Part shown: piece by piece, positions 20,001 to 34,080 of the stretch
How the letters are laid out: each line of letters starts with the position of its first letter
How positions within the stretch are numbered: position 1 is the stretch's first letter
Program-made: the position numbers and the translations under genes
The notes under the pieces: generated by a model
Seen by the model: only the letters and a program-made list of their open reading frames with translations
Told to the model about the DNA's origin: nothing
Databases searched by the model: none
Assembly (NCBI GenBank): GCA_944472155.2
Contig: OX235272.1
Coordinates: 84,946,020 to 85,010,019, forward strand
DNA from: Trichobilharzia szidati
Taxonomy: Eukaryota; Platyhelminthes; Trematoda; Strigeidida; Schistosomatidae
Direction: 5' to 3'
Length of the DNA: 64,000 bases

Positions 20001-21280
20001 AACTCCTTGCTAAGAGATGTATATATGGTTTTTTCATCATTATTTCTAGTCAACCAACTGGCAGAAAACACACCTGATTTCTCAAGATAGCTTCCTCAAT
20101 TTAATAACTTGATAAGAGAACCAGACTTCCACGATTATGAATTTCGTTCTCAACTACTGAACTTCTCAATAATTGCAGTCAAGATGGTTTACCCCAAGGG
20201 GAGGATAAGAAGTATTAGATAATGTCAGTAGAGACGCTTTAAATTTCTGAATACTTGAGTATATTGGTTTGGCTTTTTAATTCCACCCCCATTTGTCAAG
20301 CCTTCATTTCTAATTTATAGCCTCTACAATACTGGGACATCCTTTCGTCCTATTTGAATAGTTTTGGGGACAATTCTGTCTGAATAGTTCTAGTGTTACA
20401 AATTGGAGCCCAGAAGAAGCAGGTGTGGGGTCTAGTGTATCGGATACACCATGTTGTTGAATTTGCCTAGAGAATGCTTTAAATTAAACCACCATCTTAG
20501 ACTCGTGACGTAGCATGCCATGAACATTGGTATGCATCTGAAGTTAACGACGAAAACTTCCATTGGCCTCGTATTTATGGTCTTTTGCCCAGATATGTCG
20601 GCAGACGTTAAATGTTCTTCGGACAAGCTTGATGGTACTAACTTAGTGTTTGATCACTTCTCCGTCTCCCACTGAAAGAAATCCCCTGGATCAGTTGAGT
20701 GGGCACTTTGGTGAACCCAAAACTGACTGGTTTCGTAAGCAATAAAAGATGTGGCATCGTGAGGAATGAACTACTAATACATTCCAAGATAAGAATGACC
20801 ATCCTGCTGTAACTTCCAAACATAATCAGGATTTCTTCTGCCGTTTAAGAGCCTGACAATCAAATTAAAACTATACTTTTTCTGGGCAAAGTACACCTGC
20901 CGCTTAATTGAACCATAGTGGATTTATCAACCATCAACTACAGAATTTCCCCCCGAAAATGACCACGAATGCCACGAATCATCCACACTAAGGATAGTGG
21001 CAGCAGAACTCATAGTTGACAAATCTTGTTGGTCATTTCGTACGCCAGCACACTTTTGGATAACATGATTTTATTTGATATGTGAACGTCATGGAACTTG
21101 CGACAATTCAATGGTATCTTCCTATTAATGATATGCCTGCCAAATTCCTACCGACTGCAAATCTGGTCTTCCCAGCTTCATCGAAATTTACCAACGGAAC
21201 AATGTGTGTAACGACATTGATTTCCTGGTGTCTGATTATTTATTAGTATTTGGAAATATTTTTTTCAACCTTGCCTGGAT
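20000..21280. other. No recognised feature
   Basis: The open frames here are short (about 60 codons), lie on both strands and match nothing I know. The stretch lies between LINE remnants and may be further retroelement decay. Confidence 0.4.
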
Positions 21281-21429
21281 TAGTAGCTAACTAGTTTTTT
21301 AGCAGGTTCCAAGCCCGGGTTAAAAGGAAAAGTTGGACGTGAGGCTAGTGACCCCACGCCAAAAAACTAGTCAAACTGCTGCAGAAACTTCAATGCATAA
21401 GAAAAATACTAAAAATACAAAAGATAGAG

Positions 21430-22310
21430 AGGGCAAACTGATTCTCCTGTGGAATCGGGGCGTGCGAAATGACACAGCAGGCTGCTGAAACCACGCCTTG
21501 GGAAAGCCAGCCGGTTGATTTGTCCTATCTAGATGAGAGCAAGAATAAGAATGGGGACGTGGAATGTACGTACAATGTACGAGGCCGGCAAGGCTGCTCA
21601 GGTGGATGTGGACTGCCTAAAATGTCAACTGGAGAGCCAGTAATATACCCTGTTCACCTGGACAAAAGCCACAAATGCACTCAGGGAGTGGGCATAATGA
21701 TGTCACCAGTGGCAGCCATTGGGAACCAGTACCATACAGGATCATGACAGCAAGATTCAACTCAAAAGGAAAGAAAGGTGCAATTATCCAGTGTTACGCA
21801 GAGTGCTACAAACAACGCGGAACCAGACAAGAAGCGTTTTACAGACAACTACGAATAGTATTGGACAACATCCCAAATGATGACATCAAAATCCTCATTG
21901 GAAATATGAATCTAAGCCAAACTGTGGGTATGTGATACAGGAAGAGAGCTTATCATGGGTCGAGAGGCTCTCAACTGGGGAATGAGAACGGAGAACCATT
22001 GGCAGATCTCTGCGCTTTCAATGATTTGGTGATCGGAAGGAGCATGTACAAACACAAGGATATACAGAAAGAAACATGGATTTCGACTGACGGACACACC
22101 ATAAAACCAAATAGATTTCATATCAACGCTGCCCAAGACAGTGGAGACGCAGCCTGCTGGACACAAAGTTGAGAGGAGGAGCAGATGTGGGCTCAGACCA
22201 TCATCTAGTTCGAGGAACCTTCAAGTTGAAGCTGAAATCCATGAAAACAAATGGTGACAGGACGCTGTAATACAAGTTCAACATTCAGAAACTGAAGGAC
22301 ATAACTAGAA
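21430..22310 (+). pseudogene. RTE-clade LINE, AP endonuclease domain
   Basis: The block starts GTWNVRTMYEAGKAAQV in one frame (21552-21600) and continues with VGIMMSP (about 21690), IMTARFNSKGKKGAIIQCYA (about 21740-21800), VLDNIPNDDIKILIGNMN (about 21855-21910) and GLRSDHHL (about 22190-22205). These are the ordered endonuclease motifs of RTE LINEs, and the D-N-M-N and S-D-H blocks hold catalytic residues. Frameshifts occur near 21740 and 21920. It ends near 22310, where RT sequence would begin, so it is a 5' fragment. Confidence 0.7.
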
Positions 22311-22689
22311 GTGGTACCTCTAATGAGGATCAGATAAGAGCGTTACTTCTAGTTGAAACCGACTGGAAGCGAGATCAAAATAATTCAAGCAGCCTAACCA
22401 GCTTGTTTCCTGAAATGCCCCTTATATTACTGCTTTGAAGCAACCACTGTACGAACTGGTTTTCTGACGTAGGCTTTTTATCACTTCACACTTAATCATT
22501 GTGTATGGTGTCGCGGCTGGACGGTGAAGTATGAGTCCCCATACCTGGTCTTTAGCCTGATAAGATTTAAGACAATGCTATACCTGTCAGTGTACTACTC
22601 TGGTTGAGAAAACCATAAATCGGTGTCATGTTCATCCTCTTAAGGGAATCTCATAAAGCCTTAAAAATCACAAAGATATAATTCCGCGG

Positions 22690-23220
22690 CTACGTAGTTC
22701 ACCAAAACTTCTTGACAAATCTAGGCACTGAAAGAATGAATAAGGTTGCTCGCAATAATATTTACTGGTTCCAAATCGTCAAACATGTCGAACGTTGTTC
22801 CAAGATACAGCTAATGTTCCAAAGCAGCAAAATATTCAGACAACAAAGAACTATAATTTCGCCACAATCAGAAAAATATGGCGTCTTGTTCACACTGATT
22901 TTGCTGGACCAGTATGCAGTATGTAACTCAGAGTTTAGGTGGATTGATTTTCCTAATAGTCAAAGGGCTTTTCATATGCATTATGAGAAATCTCACACAA
23001 CAATGACCCAGCGACGCCATCTATTCTGCAGTGGTACCCCACAACGGATCTCAGGTGACACTGTCAGTACTCTGAGATGCTTGGAAATCACCCCGGCATC
23101 CAACTAACTCCTGCCACTTAGCTATTCCTGACCAAACGATATGACAGAAAGTCTGATCGACACCTTTAATCGAGATTTCAAAAAGGTGACGGGGTGATAA
23201 AAGAAACATTCGATAAATGT
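22690..23220 (+). pseudogene. Gypsy-type integrase fragment
   Basis: The frame 22712-23107 begins with a zinc-binding remnant (HVERC, CSKI) and has, partly in shifted frames, VHTDFAGP (22889-22915), WIDFPNSQ and CSGTPQRISGDTVS, which corresponds to the YGTPE...SDNG box. Then MTESLIDTFNRDFKKVTG (23140-23195) corresponds to the A-E-R-F-V-D-T-F-K-R segment of retroelement integrases. Several catalytic positions are altered. It abuts the 3' end of the CR1-like LINE at 23240. The element type fits the Gypsy group also represented at 39178-42155, which itself lacks integrase. Confidence 0.55.
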
Positions 23221-23239
23221 TTGTCACACTATCAGTTTA

Positions 23240-26200
23240 CAGTTTACAATTTATTTAGGATAGTAGGCTATATGCCTGTGTTAATCCTTTGTTGCACACA
23301 GGAGGTCCAATCTCGCCTTGAATGAATCAACGGATGGCGCTGATACGACGTGTTCCGGTAGGGAGTTCCAATGGTTCACAATTCGATGCGAAAAAAGGAT
23401 CTTCAGACGCAGACGATTCGACCGTGGTTTTTTGAACCTTGAGGTAATGTCCTCGCAATTGGTTGGTGCTAGAAGGAAGAAATAAATTAGATAAATTAGC
23501 TCCAAAGTCATTTCTTAGGATACGGTATGCTAGTATTAGGACACCCCTAAGTCGTCTGTTTGACAGTGGAAATAAACCCAATCGACTTAACCTCTCCTCA
23601 TATGAGAGGGTTGAGAAACCCTTTATTAGCCTAGTTCCTACTCTTTGCAACCTTTCTAATAAGTCTATTTCGTATTTGAAACTCGGGCTCGCTGCATGGA
23701 TCCCATATTCCAATGAGGTCTGATATAAGTCGGATATAATATACGAAATATTTCAGCGTCAAAATTCGCAAAAGCCTTGCGTATGGCCCATAATATTCGA
23801 AAACCCTTAGTGGCTGCAGCTCTACAGTTTGTTGCTGTTTTCAAGTCATGCTGCACAACCACTCCCAAGTCCTTGTTTTTAGTGACCACTGGGAGAGTAA
23901 TGCCATTCATTGAGTAATTGTGCATGTGACTATGAGATACATGCATAACCATACTCTTTCTTAAGTTAATCTCCAAGTTTAAATCTTCCTGCAAAGCAAG
24001 TTGATCACTGTCATCGTTTAAAGTCCTTCATATCTTGATGTCATCAGCAAACAGTAAGCAGGACGACTTAACTACCGATGGAATCTCATTAACATAAATC
24101 AGGAAAAGAAGTGGGCCTAGTATTGTACCCTGAGGAACGCCACTCTTAAACGATTCCCATGTTGATAAAACCCCGTTAACTCGTACTCTTTGTCTTCTGT
24201 CCTTTAGAAAAACTTGAATCCTGTTGGCAACCACTTTATTGATTCCCAGACTACCTAACTTCACTAGAAGACCTGAATGAGAAACCCTGTCAAACGCCTT
24301 GCTAAGGTCGATGAATATGGCATCCACCGGTATATTAGCATCAGCTGGGCTTGCCCAACTTTCTCTGGCCAAAAGAAGGTTGGTCAAGCAAGAATGACCT
24401 GCTCTAAAACCATGCTGTTCCACAGCGAAAAGTTTGTTCCCTTCAATGAACTGAATGATAGCATCACGAATTATCCTTTCTAGTAGTTTAACAACAATAC
24501 TGGCCAAACTAACAGGACGATAGTTCTGAACTAAGTTTCTAGATCCGGTTTTGAAGACCGGACTAATGATGGCATCTTTCCAGTCTCTTGGATATTTAGA
24601 CTGGTCCAGAGACATATTGAAGATTACCGACAATGGCTCGGCTATGTTTTCAGCCAATGCTGTTAATATACGTCGGTGGAGTTCATCAGGGCCACTGGAC
24701 TTACCAGGATTGAGCCTTAGAAGCCACTTTAGGACAGTATCCTTTCCAATGTATAAGGGTGCCATTTTCAAGTTACCTTCTGGAAAAGTTACGAAGCTGG
24801 TATCAATATTATCAGAGAATACTTGACTAAAGTGCTTGGACAAAGCCTCAGCCTTAGTCAAGTTATCCTCAGCCATGTTTGTCCGGTCATCTTCAAGCAT
24901 AAGAGGTGGGATAGCATCCCTCTTACGTGTTCTTCTCTTGATATATGAGAAGAGTCTTTTTGGGCAGCCTGGTGAACTTTTAACTAACTGGGTTTTGTAA
25001 GCTATCCTTGAATGGTGAATCAAAGTTTTACACCGGTTTCTGGTTTCACAGTATTTCAGCCGGAACTGCTGTAGCCCAGTAGAAACAAAGAGATTCCAGA
25101 ACCTTTTTCTCCGTCTTAGGAGTGTTATACCTTGTCTATTTATCTATGGTGGTCGATTTGTTGGCCTTTTAGGAACCCTCCAGGGAATGAAGTCAGTGGT
25201 AACCCTCTCAAGTGTATTCTTAAATCTATCCCATTCATCTTCAATGGATGAGACAATATTGACTGACCAGTCGGCAGTTGAAGCACGCTCCTTCATAGCG
25301 ACTATGTCAGCATGCCAAAACACTAGGTCGGGATTTGGGTTGAAAACTGACTAAATTGCCAACCCTTAAGTTAAAATCTAACACCCCATGATCACTGTTT
25401 GCTAGAGGTGGATGAATAACTAGACCATCCACGTCATCGTTGTGATGAGTAAGCACTAAGTCCAGCAAGGAAGATCCTTAGATAGAACCGAATCTTGTAA
25501 TACTTAAGACATGTTGTGTCAGGGCATTTTCCATGGTAGTCAAGAGTAATCGGCTGTCAAACTTATTAGCGGATCCTGGAGATGAGACAGCTACCCAGTC
25601 TATATGAGGTGCAATAAAATCACCTAGAATAAGACAGCTGCTGTGTTTACTCCATTGTTTGAGGTGATCTAAGATAAAGTCATCACACTGACAATAGGGA
25701 CTTCTATACAGAACTCCGATGAGTAGAGTGCCAGTTGCAAAGCTTACTTCACAGCTAATTACCTCACTTGTCCCACTGTCATGCACTTCAGATTTCACGG
25801 AACGAACATGTAGGGAGTTGTTGATGTACAGAGTAACCCCGCCACCTCTACGACCATTAACCCTGTCGCTGCGCAAGCAACTACATCCGTATAGCTCAGG
25901 GGTGTCATCTAATCCAGAAACCAGCCATGTTTCAGTAATGGCCACAATACCTGGGCTAAGGTCTTCCACTAATACACCTATCTCGTGAAATTTGTTCCCG
26001 ACACTACGTATATTAGTGTACACAACCTTCAGACTTCCTATACGGTCCGGCTTATCCACACAGGTCTTGGAAGCATACGTTTCCAAGACCTGACTATTTA
26101 AAAACCCACCAGTTTAAGGTTAGTCTCACCATTTTTACGTCTTGTTTCAAGCTGGGACAAAACTTCTTTTCGTTTAAGTCTGTCTTCAAGAGATAAATCA

Positions 26201-26460
26201 GGTCTGACTGAAATTCCTGCACCGGCAAGGTTGTGTACATTAGCCAGTTGATGATTCCGTTCATCAGGAGAACCTAAGACTACTTTAAGCAACCTACGCT
26301 GATTAGAACATTCATCATCTCTTTTGCCTATTCTAATCAGCATTTTAATCGATACTCCAGAGAAATTCGCTGGCAATGAATCCTTCTGACCAAAATCACT
26401 TATCTCCATCAGAAATTATATCTGATCGAGAGTCAAGACTGTCCCTGATGCTTCTAAGTT
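23240..26460 (-). mobile_element. CR1-like LINE, near complete but broken
   Basis: On the minus strand the parts appear in order. An ORF1 tail with MLIRIGKRDDECSNQRRLLK is at 26098-26409. The AP endonuclease is at 25478-26086 with VYTNIRSVGNKFHEI, VAITETWL, GGGVTLYI and LILGDFIAPHIDW. The RT is at 24028-25023 with NYRPVSLASIVVKLLERII, FRAGHSC, IDLSKAFDRVSHSGLL, SGVPQGTILGPLLFLIYVNE and the catalytic FADDIKI. A C-terminal domain (23281-23994) ends HRIVNHWNSLPEHVVSAPSV and CATKD. Breaks are a stop after RFGSI (25478), disruption between endonuclease and RT, a stop just after FADDIKI, and a frameshift near 23690. In the endonuclease the usual GDFNA reads GDFIA. The copy is non-autonomous now but fairly young, judging by the 331-codon open RT. 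Confidence 0.85.
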
Positions 26461-26514
26461 TGGGCGAATAAAACAGCGCTATAGGTTTATGAAAGTTTAA
26501 GGCAGTTTAACTGT

Positions 26515-26960
26515 CAGTTTTGCTATACGGATCAGAAACTTGGCGGGTCACAAAGAATATTTTCAACAGGTTGCAGACCTTTATCAACAACTGTCTTCTC
26601 TCTATGCTGAAGATCAGATGGCCGGAAAGAACCACCAACAAGAAACTATGGGAACAAACAAAACAAGAACCAATCCCCAAACAAATATGCAGGAGAAAGT
26701 GGAGATGGATTGGACACTCGCCGAGGAGGCCGTCGGGTGACATCGCGCGTCAGGCCAGTCCTTGAGTGGAACCCAAAAGGGAAGTGGCGAGTGGGACGTC
26801 CAAGGGTGACACGGAAGAGAACGTGTGAAGAGGAGTTGAAACAGTATGGACTATCATGGATGCAAATGAACAGTAGAGCAGAAGACAGAAGCAAGTGGAG
26901 GCGTGCAGTTGAAGCCCTATGTTCCACTAGGAACCCAAGGGAACAATAATAATCTATAAC
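26515..26960 (+). mobile_element. RTE (SR2-like) LINE, 5'-truncated 3' end
   Basis: The open frame 26520-26765 gives LYGSETWRVTKNIFNRLQTF, then INNCLLSMLKIRWPERTTNK, KLWEQTKQEP and RRKWRWIGHSPRRPSGDIAR, and it continues after one shift with WNPKGKWRVGRPRVTRKRTC and EEELKQYGLSWMQ to EDRSKWRRAVEALCSTRNP. This is the C-terminus of the RTE family. The 3' end is GAAGCCCTATGTTCCACTAG then GGAACAATAATAATC. That tail is shared with the tRNA-type SINEs. It is the cleanest RTE 3' end in the window. Confidence 0.85.
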
Positions 26961-27689
26961 TGTCATCGTATTGAGCGTAGATTCTTTGGGTTGAACCAGC
27001 ATTTACTTAACTCTTGTTGATCATCCGCGAAACGGACGTTTGTGTGAGCAGTAAGAAGAACAGGAGGTGTTTGGCACAAAGCAGAAGTACCAATATTGAT
27101 TTGAAACGGACACACCAACCATATACCAGATAAATCGGAGAATTTTAAAGCAAAAATAAACTAGACTTCATGGCATAAGTTTCAGAGGATGTGTCTAGGT
27201 TTCCGCAAACAGAAACAAACGATTGATGTAGGACATCAAATACTGCCACTCCATACCGATTCGAAAAATAGGACCTAGACCTTTTCAGTGAAATTTCCGA
27301 AAGACTGATACAGGTATATAGGGGATGCGATAAGAAGCGAACAAACCTAGGGTGCAGAAGTAGAAAATTATTTATTCTGATCCTAGATTCACGTTGATAC
27401 TTAGATATGTTAATTTCATTGTACAGTCTTTGACCTCATACGGAATCCCTGACTATGTACAGCTAGATGTTCGGCATTTTGGAACCCATACGGTTTGTTT
27501 ATTCACCTACTGACATGTCGTAATTTTAGATATGTTGGAAGCTATGTATAAAGTTATTTTGCATGGCAAAGTTCTCCTCCTAGTCAGGGACAAGTCTTTA
27601 ACTTCCTATATGGACATAGCTCAGTCAAACAGAAGCACTCCGACGGAGAGTAGTGGTATTTGAAAATCAAAATAGTAGCTTTGTACAGA

Positions 27690-28295
27690 AGTGCTAATTC
27701 ACCTGGTCACCACGAAACCCCTATAGAATCGTGGCAAGCAAAGATTGCAAACAAGAAACGCCTAACGGTCTGAAAAACGTCTTTGTACATCTTTCATTCA
27801 AAGAAGAGGAAGAAGTATCCTAACGGATTGCTAACGAAAAGAGAAAAAACATTTTTGCAAGGGTAAAACCTACGACAATACACTACATCGTATGCTTAAT
27901 TTAACCGTCAGAACTATAAAAACGCCCTAGTGATGCCACCTCCCAGTATGTTTACAAAATTTATTTGCACTTGTGGTGGTTAGTTGATTGGAAGAAAAAG
28001 AGGAGGGATTTTTCGCAGTTTAATGAGCTTACCTCAAGGATTTCGCCCGTGAAGGAGAGAAAATATTTACAAAGATCAGTTACAAGACAAGCAGCAGATC
28101 GACTACATATAGCCAAAACTTTTAAATCCTTCGAACTGCTCAGTGTGCATAGTCACATAGCGAAAGTGCCATTCAATTCAAACATACAACTTGGAGAGAA
28201 ATCTACATATAACGTGGTCAACATTACTCCATTCTTTCGCTTAAGGTTTTACAGAATTGAATCAAACGTATTTGGGAGGTTGTTCTTTTAAAAAA
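27690..28295 (+). pseudogene. Penelope-like element remnant
   Basis: Plus-strand frames give VFVHLSFKEEEEVS (about 27780-27820), then MFTKFICTCGG and LIGRKRGGIF (27949-28015), which follow the order of the PLE linker and GIY-YIG endonuclease (LPFKGEE...VYKFTCSCGS.YIGRT). A TAG stop falls inside the domain and the tyrosine of YIG is L here. Downstream, SHIAKVPFNSN may be the A-I-A-K-H-L segment. It lies just upstream of the polyubiquitin promoter. Confidence 0.5.
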
Positions 28296-28517
28296 AGCTA
28301 CCAAAAGGATAGTGAACAGAATACCTGATGAATATTACTTGTACGATATCCTTACTCAGACTAACAAATCAGAATTATGCTTGACTGTGAAGATGTCTCC
28401 AATAATCTGTCACTAAAATGAAGCATTCTGTCATGATTACTATATGATAACTTACTTCAGCGAATGTTACCATGGCATTGTTTTAATGACCTAATTAGGA
28501 AGTAACTTCCATAATAG

Positions 28518-28525
28518 TATAAATA
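28518..28525 (+). promoter_or_regulatory. TATA box of polyubiquitin
   Basis: TATAAATA lies 54 bases before the ATG at 28580. Initiation about 30 bases downstream would fall near the TCAGTCA at 28540-28546, giving a 5' UTR of roughly 35-40 bases. No intron is apparent in the short leader. The distance and consensus make this a convincing core promoter, but the start site is inferred. Confidence 0.65.
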
Positions 28526-28564
28526 GGCGGTCATCGTATCAGTCAGCCATTACTGTACATTTGA

Positions 28565-29497
<933 letters not shown>

Positions 29498-31070
29498 TTT
29501 CCATTAACTATGATAATTTAAATATATTTCAGTTTTAATTTTAGTTTAGTCTGTCGTTCTCATTTCGTAGTTTTGTCTTTGCGTTTTGAGTTCGTCAGGT
29601 ATTGTAGTGGTCTTGGTTCGCGCGTGGTTATGGTTTACTTGTTGCATATCGGTTGAGTTGGCGTGTACTCTCGTAAACCTAGGTGTGCGTTTTACTACAG
29701 GGTCTCCCGTTGACTTATATAGTTGTGGTGGAACGCAGACTATCACATATTGGTATCGGTGCTTATTGTATTGGTTGGAGTGATACACACGAAGGCAGGT
29801 GGTGTGTCCTCATTGCACTATCGTGGTAGTATTCGGGCGATTTCTAGTTATTTCTCAGTGTGGTAGAAACGATCATGTGGGCACTAATCAGTTATGACAG
29901 TATGTTACGTATTGATCGCAATGTAGTATTAGTCTCGCCCCACTTCTGGTACTCTGGTTTAGCAGGCTAGTAACAGAGTTATGGTATGTTTCTCTCTATT
30001 GGCTTCCTCTACAAACCAGGTAAGGGTATAGCATCTTAGCTGCAATTAGTTGGTGGGAATTTATCTACTGGGGACAGACAGTGCTATGGTCGGTGGCAAT
30101 GATATTGTCTATTTAGTCCATTTTATTATGACACGCGGCAAGTTCGTAAGAGATATTCCTGCAAAAATGTGTGTTAATTTCATACGGTTATGCTATAACC
30201 AACTCATGTATGTCGTATCCTAAATTAATTTCAGTGCAAATGTTTTATAGGTTTTGTTTTGTGTTCATTTTATTACTGCTCATATTGAAGTAGTGTTTCA
30301 TAAAGTGCAGAGAACAATTCGCCATAATTTGTATTTACTTCACGTAAATTAATTGTATAGCACATTGTTATTCACTATTTGAACACGAGTTCATCCTCAT
30401 GTGCATTTTATTTCAACTTGTGTAGATGAATTACTTTGTAATTGTACTTAAATGAACCATTCGCAAAAGCAAAAGTAGGTCGTCCCAACTGTATCGAGTC
30501 GTGTCAAATCGAATTAGTAGTTCGCGTGTTGGAACTCTAGGTAGAGGTAGCATTCAAGAATCTGACTCGAGTTTGGTTTACTTTATCCAAACTAACCAAG
30601 GGAACCAAATGTATGAAATTGTACACTAGTGTCGCACTTAGCATTTCCTAACTTTCCATGGTCTATATTGATACTGAGTAATACTGCTTTTGTTGATGAG
30701 GTCTTCGTAAAGCTAGTTTAGGCAGTCTCAATAGGAGTATTTCTATTCATTCGCATATTGTACTTTATAAAGATTTTATATTCTTAAGTCAAGATGTCTT
30801 TGGTTTCCGACTAACTATTCATCCCATTAGAAACATATAGGAATGTGATAACATGTCAAGAGGCTGCAACTCATACTTGCGATATGCAATACCGTGGAGG
30901 AGTAGACTAGAAGTGGTGGAACTCTTACTTATTCTAGAAAGCAGTTTCACTGACTCTGCATTCGATGGAACGACATATAGACAAATACAGTTCAGTACTG
31001 GTTAATCGGCATTAAGGCATTGGCCATTCAAATGATTATATCTAGAATAATGGAATGGTTGATTTAGTGT
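29498..31070. other. Polyubiquitin 3' flank, no gene recognised
   Basis: The polyubiquitin 3' UTR begins here. I see no canonical AATAAA in the first 100 bases, only AT-rich sequence near 29510-29550. The rest has no coding similarity, tRNA-like head or ribozyme motif, and open frames are short and on both strands. Confidence 0.5.
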
Positions 31071-31074
31071 GCAT

Positions 31075-31685
31075 CAAGATTGATAACTGGGAACAGTTGC
31101 CTCCAAAGCCTCAGGATGGTCGGGGGTGGGTGCCTTGCGCTGCTGGTTGGCCACCCCTCCGCACACCTCTTGAAATCCTCCCATATGACCGGGCGTCTTA
31201 CATAGCCTCTCCTGAGGAAGTCCTACTCACTGCCTTCACGTGGCGGAGGTGTTTTTCACCAAAGTGAGAGGGCGAAAGCGGATGCCCGGCGCTCTTCACC
31301 GGGTTGACTGTCCATTGGATGACAGTCTAGGGGAGATGGCTAAACCCTGATTCCAAACCTCCAACGACTGGCGTATGAAGCTCACTGGAGCTCACCGGCA
31401 GACGTATGGACAAAGGGCTTGTCGGATGTCTGGCCCCATTCAAAAGGCGTATGAGCCGAACTCCGGTCACCGGCTGCCAATGGATAGTGGACTCCCTACT
31501 CCACTCCTACTGCCTTGTAGGTCACACTTGGTTGTGTAAAGGCTAGAGCTGCACTCTCAAACAAAAGGCCGAGCGATTCTGGGGACATCACTCGTACCAA
31601 ATTCCCATGAAACTTCATGAACTCATGTTTATGAAGCCGGCTCATCCTTCCGTAGGAGATAGCCGAAGTAAAGTAAAAGTAGTAA
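31075..31685 (+). repeat. GC-rich interspersed repeat, possibly LINE 5' end
   Basis: This block of about 600 bp stands out by composition from AT-rich flanks on both sides (for example GGTCGGGGGTGGGTGCCTTG at 31118). It ends in AAAGTAAAAGTAGTAACAG near 31670-31690. It has no sustained reading frame. The sharp limits and composition suggest an inserted repeat such as a LINE 5' UTR or a SINE-like element, but I cannot name the family. Confidence 0.4.
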
Positions 31686-31689
31686 CAGT

Positions 31690-32880
31690 TGCTAGCGTCG
31701 ACTCACAAATACTAGTATTCCACGAGTAATGTATTAGGAAACCCATAAAGATTGTATGACATGAAATACTATGTTCAGTAACAACTTAGGCTATCGAGTA
31801 TGAATGTACACCGGTCTTTGTTGTTTCTTTCCTCACAGGAAGTTTCAATGGCTTAGTGACGTAACGATTTGAAATAAATTATCAACGTAATAATAGTAAT
31901 ACCGTTTATGTCTGTTCATACATGTTAAAATCGCTAGGAATAATATGTTCGAATCTTAGTTCTAGGGACAGAATTCTGAGGCCATTTCTGAATTGCTAGT
32001 TGATTATGCTATGTAATTAGTGTGAATCTGTAATTCATTGGTTTCGGCTTCCGACCTGTTCTAATTACTGTGGTTTAGGCTACCAAGTAATGGCATCAGT
32101 TTTCATGAAATAAACGTGGTGGTTATTTGCTAGGTACATACTGTAGTTCCAGGCTGCTTATTACTATGTTTTTTATCAGTTTCTCTTCCTAATTTTTGTG
32201 ACTTTAATTATATTCCTCATGGGTGATACTTCTCAACTTTAAAGATTACATGGCTTATTAAACAAATACTTGACCTTATTTATTGAATTAATTCGCCTAC
32301 ATATCCTAAATGGTGTTCGTCTTACTTGGAATCAACGTTTGAGTGATTGGAAACCAGTCGTTCACTTATGCAGATACAGCTTTCAAACATGTGCTCGTAA
32401 ATTCTAGTACTGCGCAGTCCTATTGAATTTCTAGATTCTGTTATTTCATGTAAAAGTTTACATGTACGCAGCCTAAATGTGAAATATGTGCTAACGGTAT
32501 CAAAGTATTAGTATCCTTATCTTAACTATCTCAGTTATGCTCAAATAATTAGACCTATATATGTTATTCATTGTGTTTGCTGAAAAGGACTTATTTTACT
32601 AAGTATTATCATAAATAAGGGGGGAAGTACTGTTAGATCGAATTATAGATGACAATCGTAATTAACTCTTCAATCAATAGAACATAGAATCCAGCCTTAC
32701 AAAATTATGGTTGTTGGGAAAGTAAGCTAATACCACTGTCTGGAAGCTGGTGTGGTTTATTGCTAAGTATGCATCTACTGGATCCAGATATGCACACAGA
32801 TGCCAAGTAAATCTATTCAGTTTCATTTCACATGATCAGGCGATTTTTTATGAGAAATGCCTCTATATAACAGAACTTTT
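31690..32880. other. No recognised feature
   Basis: The sequence is AT-rich and I see no coding similarity or repeat landmark in it. Confidence 0.4.
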
Positions 32881-32887
32881 GGTATAT

Positions 32888-32940
32888 GCGTATATATATA
32901 TATATATATATATATTGTGTGTGTGTGTGTGCGTGTGTGG
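32888..32940. repeat. TA/TG compound microsatellite
   Basis: A (TA)n run at 32889-32914 passes into (TG)n with one C interruption to about 32939. It is a simple length-variable repeat and no function is inferred. Confidence 0.95.
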
Positions 32941-33059
32941 ATTAAATACTAACGTCTTACAAATGTCAGTAGGAAATTCAGGCTATTCATCTGTCTTACC
33001 TCTGGTGTTTCCACTCAGATGCTAACAATATAACAGACGCTTGAAGAAAACCAATGTTT

Positions 33060-34080
33060 CTAGGAGTTTCGACACTACTCCACTATCAACGCTGTTGAAG
33101 TCTTTCAAAATTGATGAGGTAGAGGGTTGACTCCCCTGTTCGATGACGTTTTTCCTGACTCCAAGAGGACTTTCTCATCTATAATATCTTTTAATCTTTC
33201 TAGGATGATGCAACTTAATATTTTGCTTGGCATAGATAGCAGCACTATCCCGTGCCAGTTTTTGAAGAAGTTTATGTCTCCCTTCTTTGGTAGTTTCACA
33301 AAGTAGTCTTTGTTCTAATCAGTAGGTAGCTTTTTTCCCTTAAAAGCAACAACAATGGCGTGAACACATACACTGAGGTCTCTGAATCCATTTTCGATGC
33401 TTCCTGAGGCATTTTGTTTGGTCCTGCTTCTATTTCAGCCTTCAATAACTTCATTGCATTCAAGATTTCTGCTTTTGTCGGAGGACCGGTGTTCACTGGC
33501 ACTTCTCTGTTAGATGGTAGTGGTATTTCTTAACGGGTTGCAGATGGTAGTCAAATCAAGAGTCCGTTGAAGTGATGGCCTCAGTGTTTCCTTTATCTAA
33601 CCGCTTTGGTAATTGGGTCTCTTTAGAAGTCTTTCACTAGCTTTATCTGAGTTGATCTCATCCTAGATACCGGCCTGTTTCCCTTCAGTTGTCAGTGTGT
33701 TTTGAAAAAAATTTTGTCTTTTCACCCCTGTCAGCTTCCAGATGTTTATAGAGAGCCATTCTTTCTCTTACCTCTTCTCGCTGCCTCACATTTATACAGG
33801 TTTCTTTTTATGCCGCTTTAAAAGAGTTCCTGCGTCCTTCTACTCTGATTTTCTCGGTGATGCTGCTTGAAGTCTCCAATTTTATCGTGATAACTTCTGC
33901 AAAGGTTTCATTTGTAGCTTTCCCTTTCACTTTTTAACTATTGAGCTTGAATTATGATCTATCTGCAGCCTCTTTCGGGGCTTACAACTTGATCTGGAAG
34001 AGTTCGTGTTCGAGATGATAATCTGATACTACATCTACTCCTCTTCTCGATCTTATGTCCACTAAGCTGTATCCTCAATT
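33060..34080 (-). pseudogene. RTE-clade LINE, RT fragment
   Basis: Minus-strand frames give VNTGPPTKAEILNAMKLLKA then AGPNKMPQEA (33296-33502) and MKLPKKGDINFFKNWHGIVL then LSMPSKILSCIILERLKDII (33105-33299). These are the N-terminal RT blocks of RTE elements (P-D-G-I-P-E-A and K-K-G-D-L-S...W-R-G-I). Frameshifts separate them. The segment up to 34080 is probably the linker before RT but is badly decayed. Confidence 0.65.
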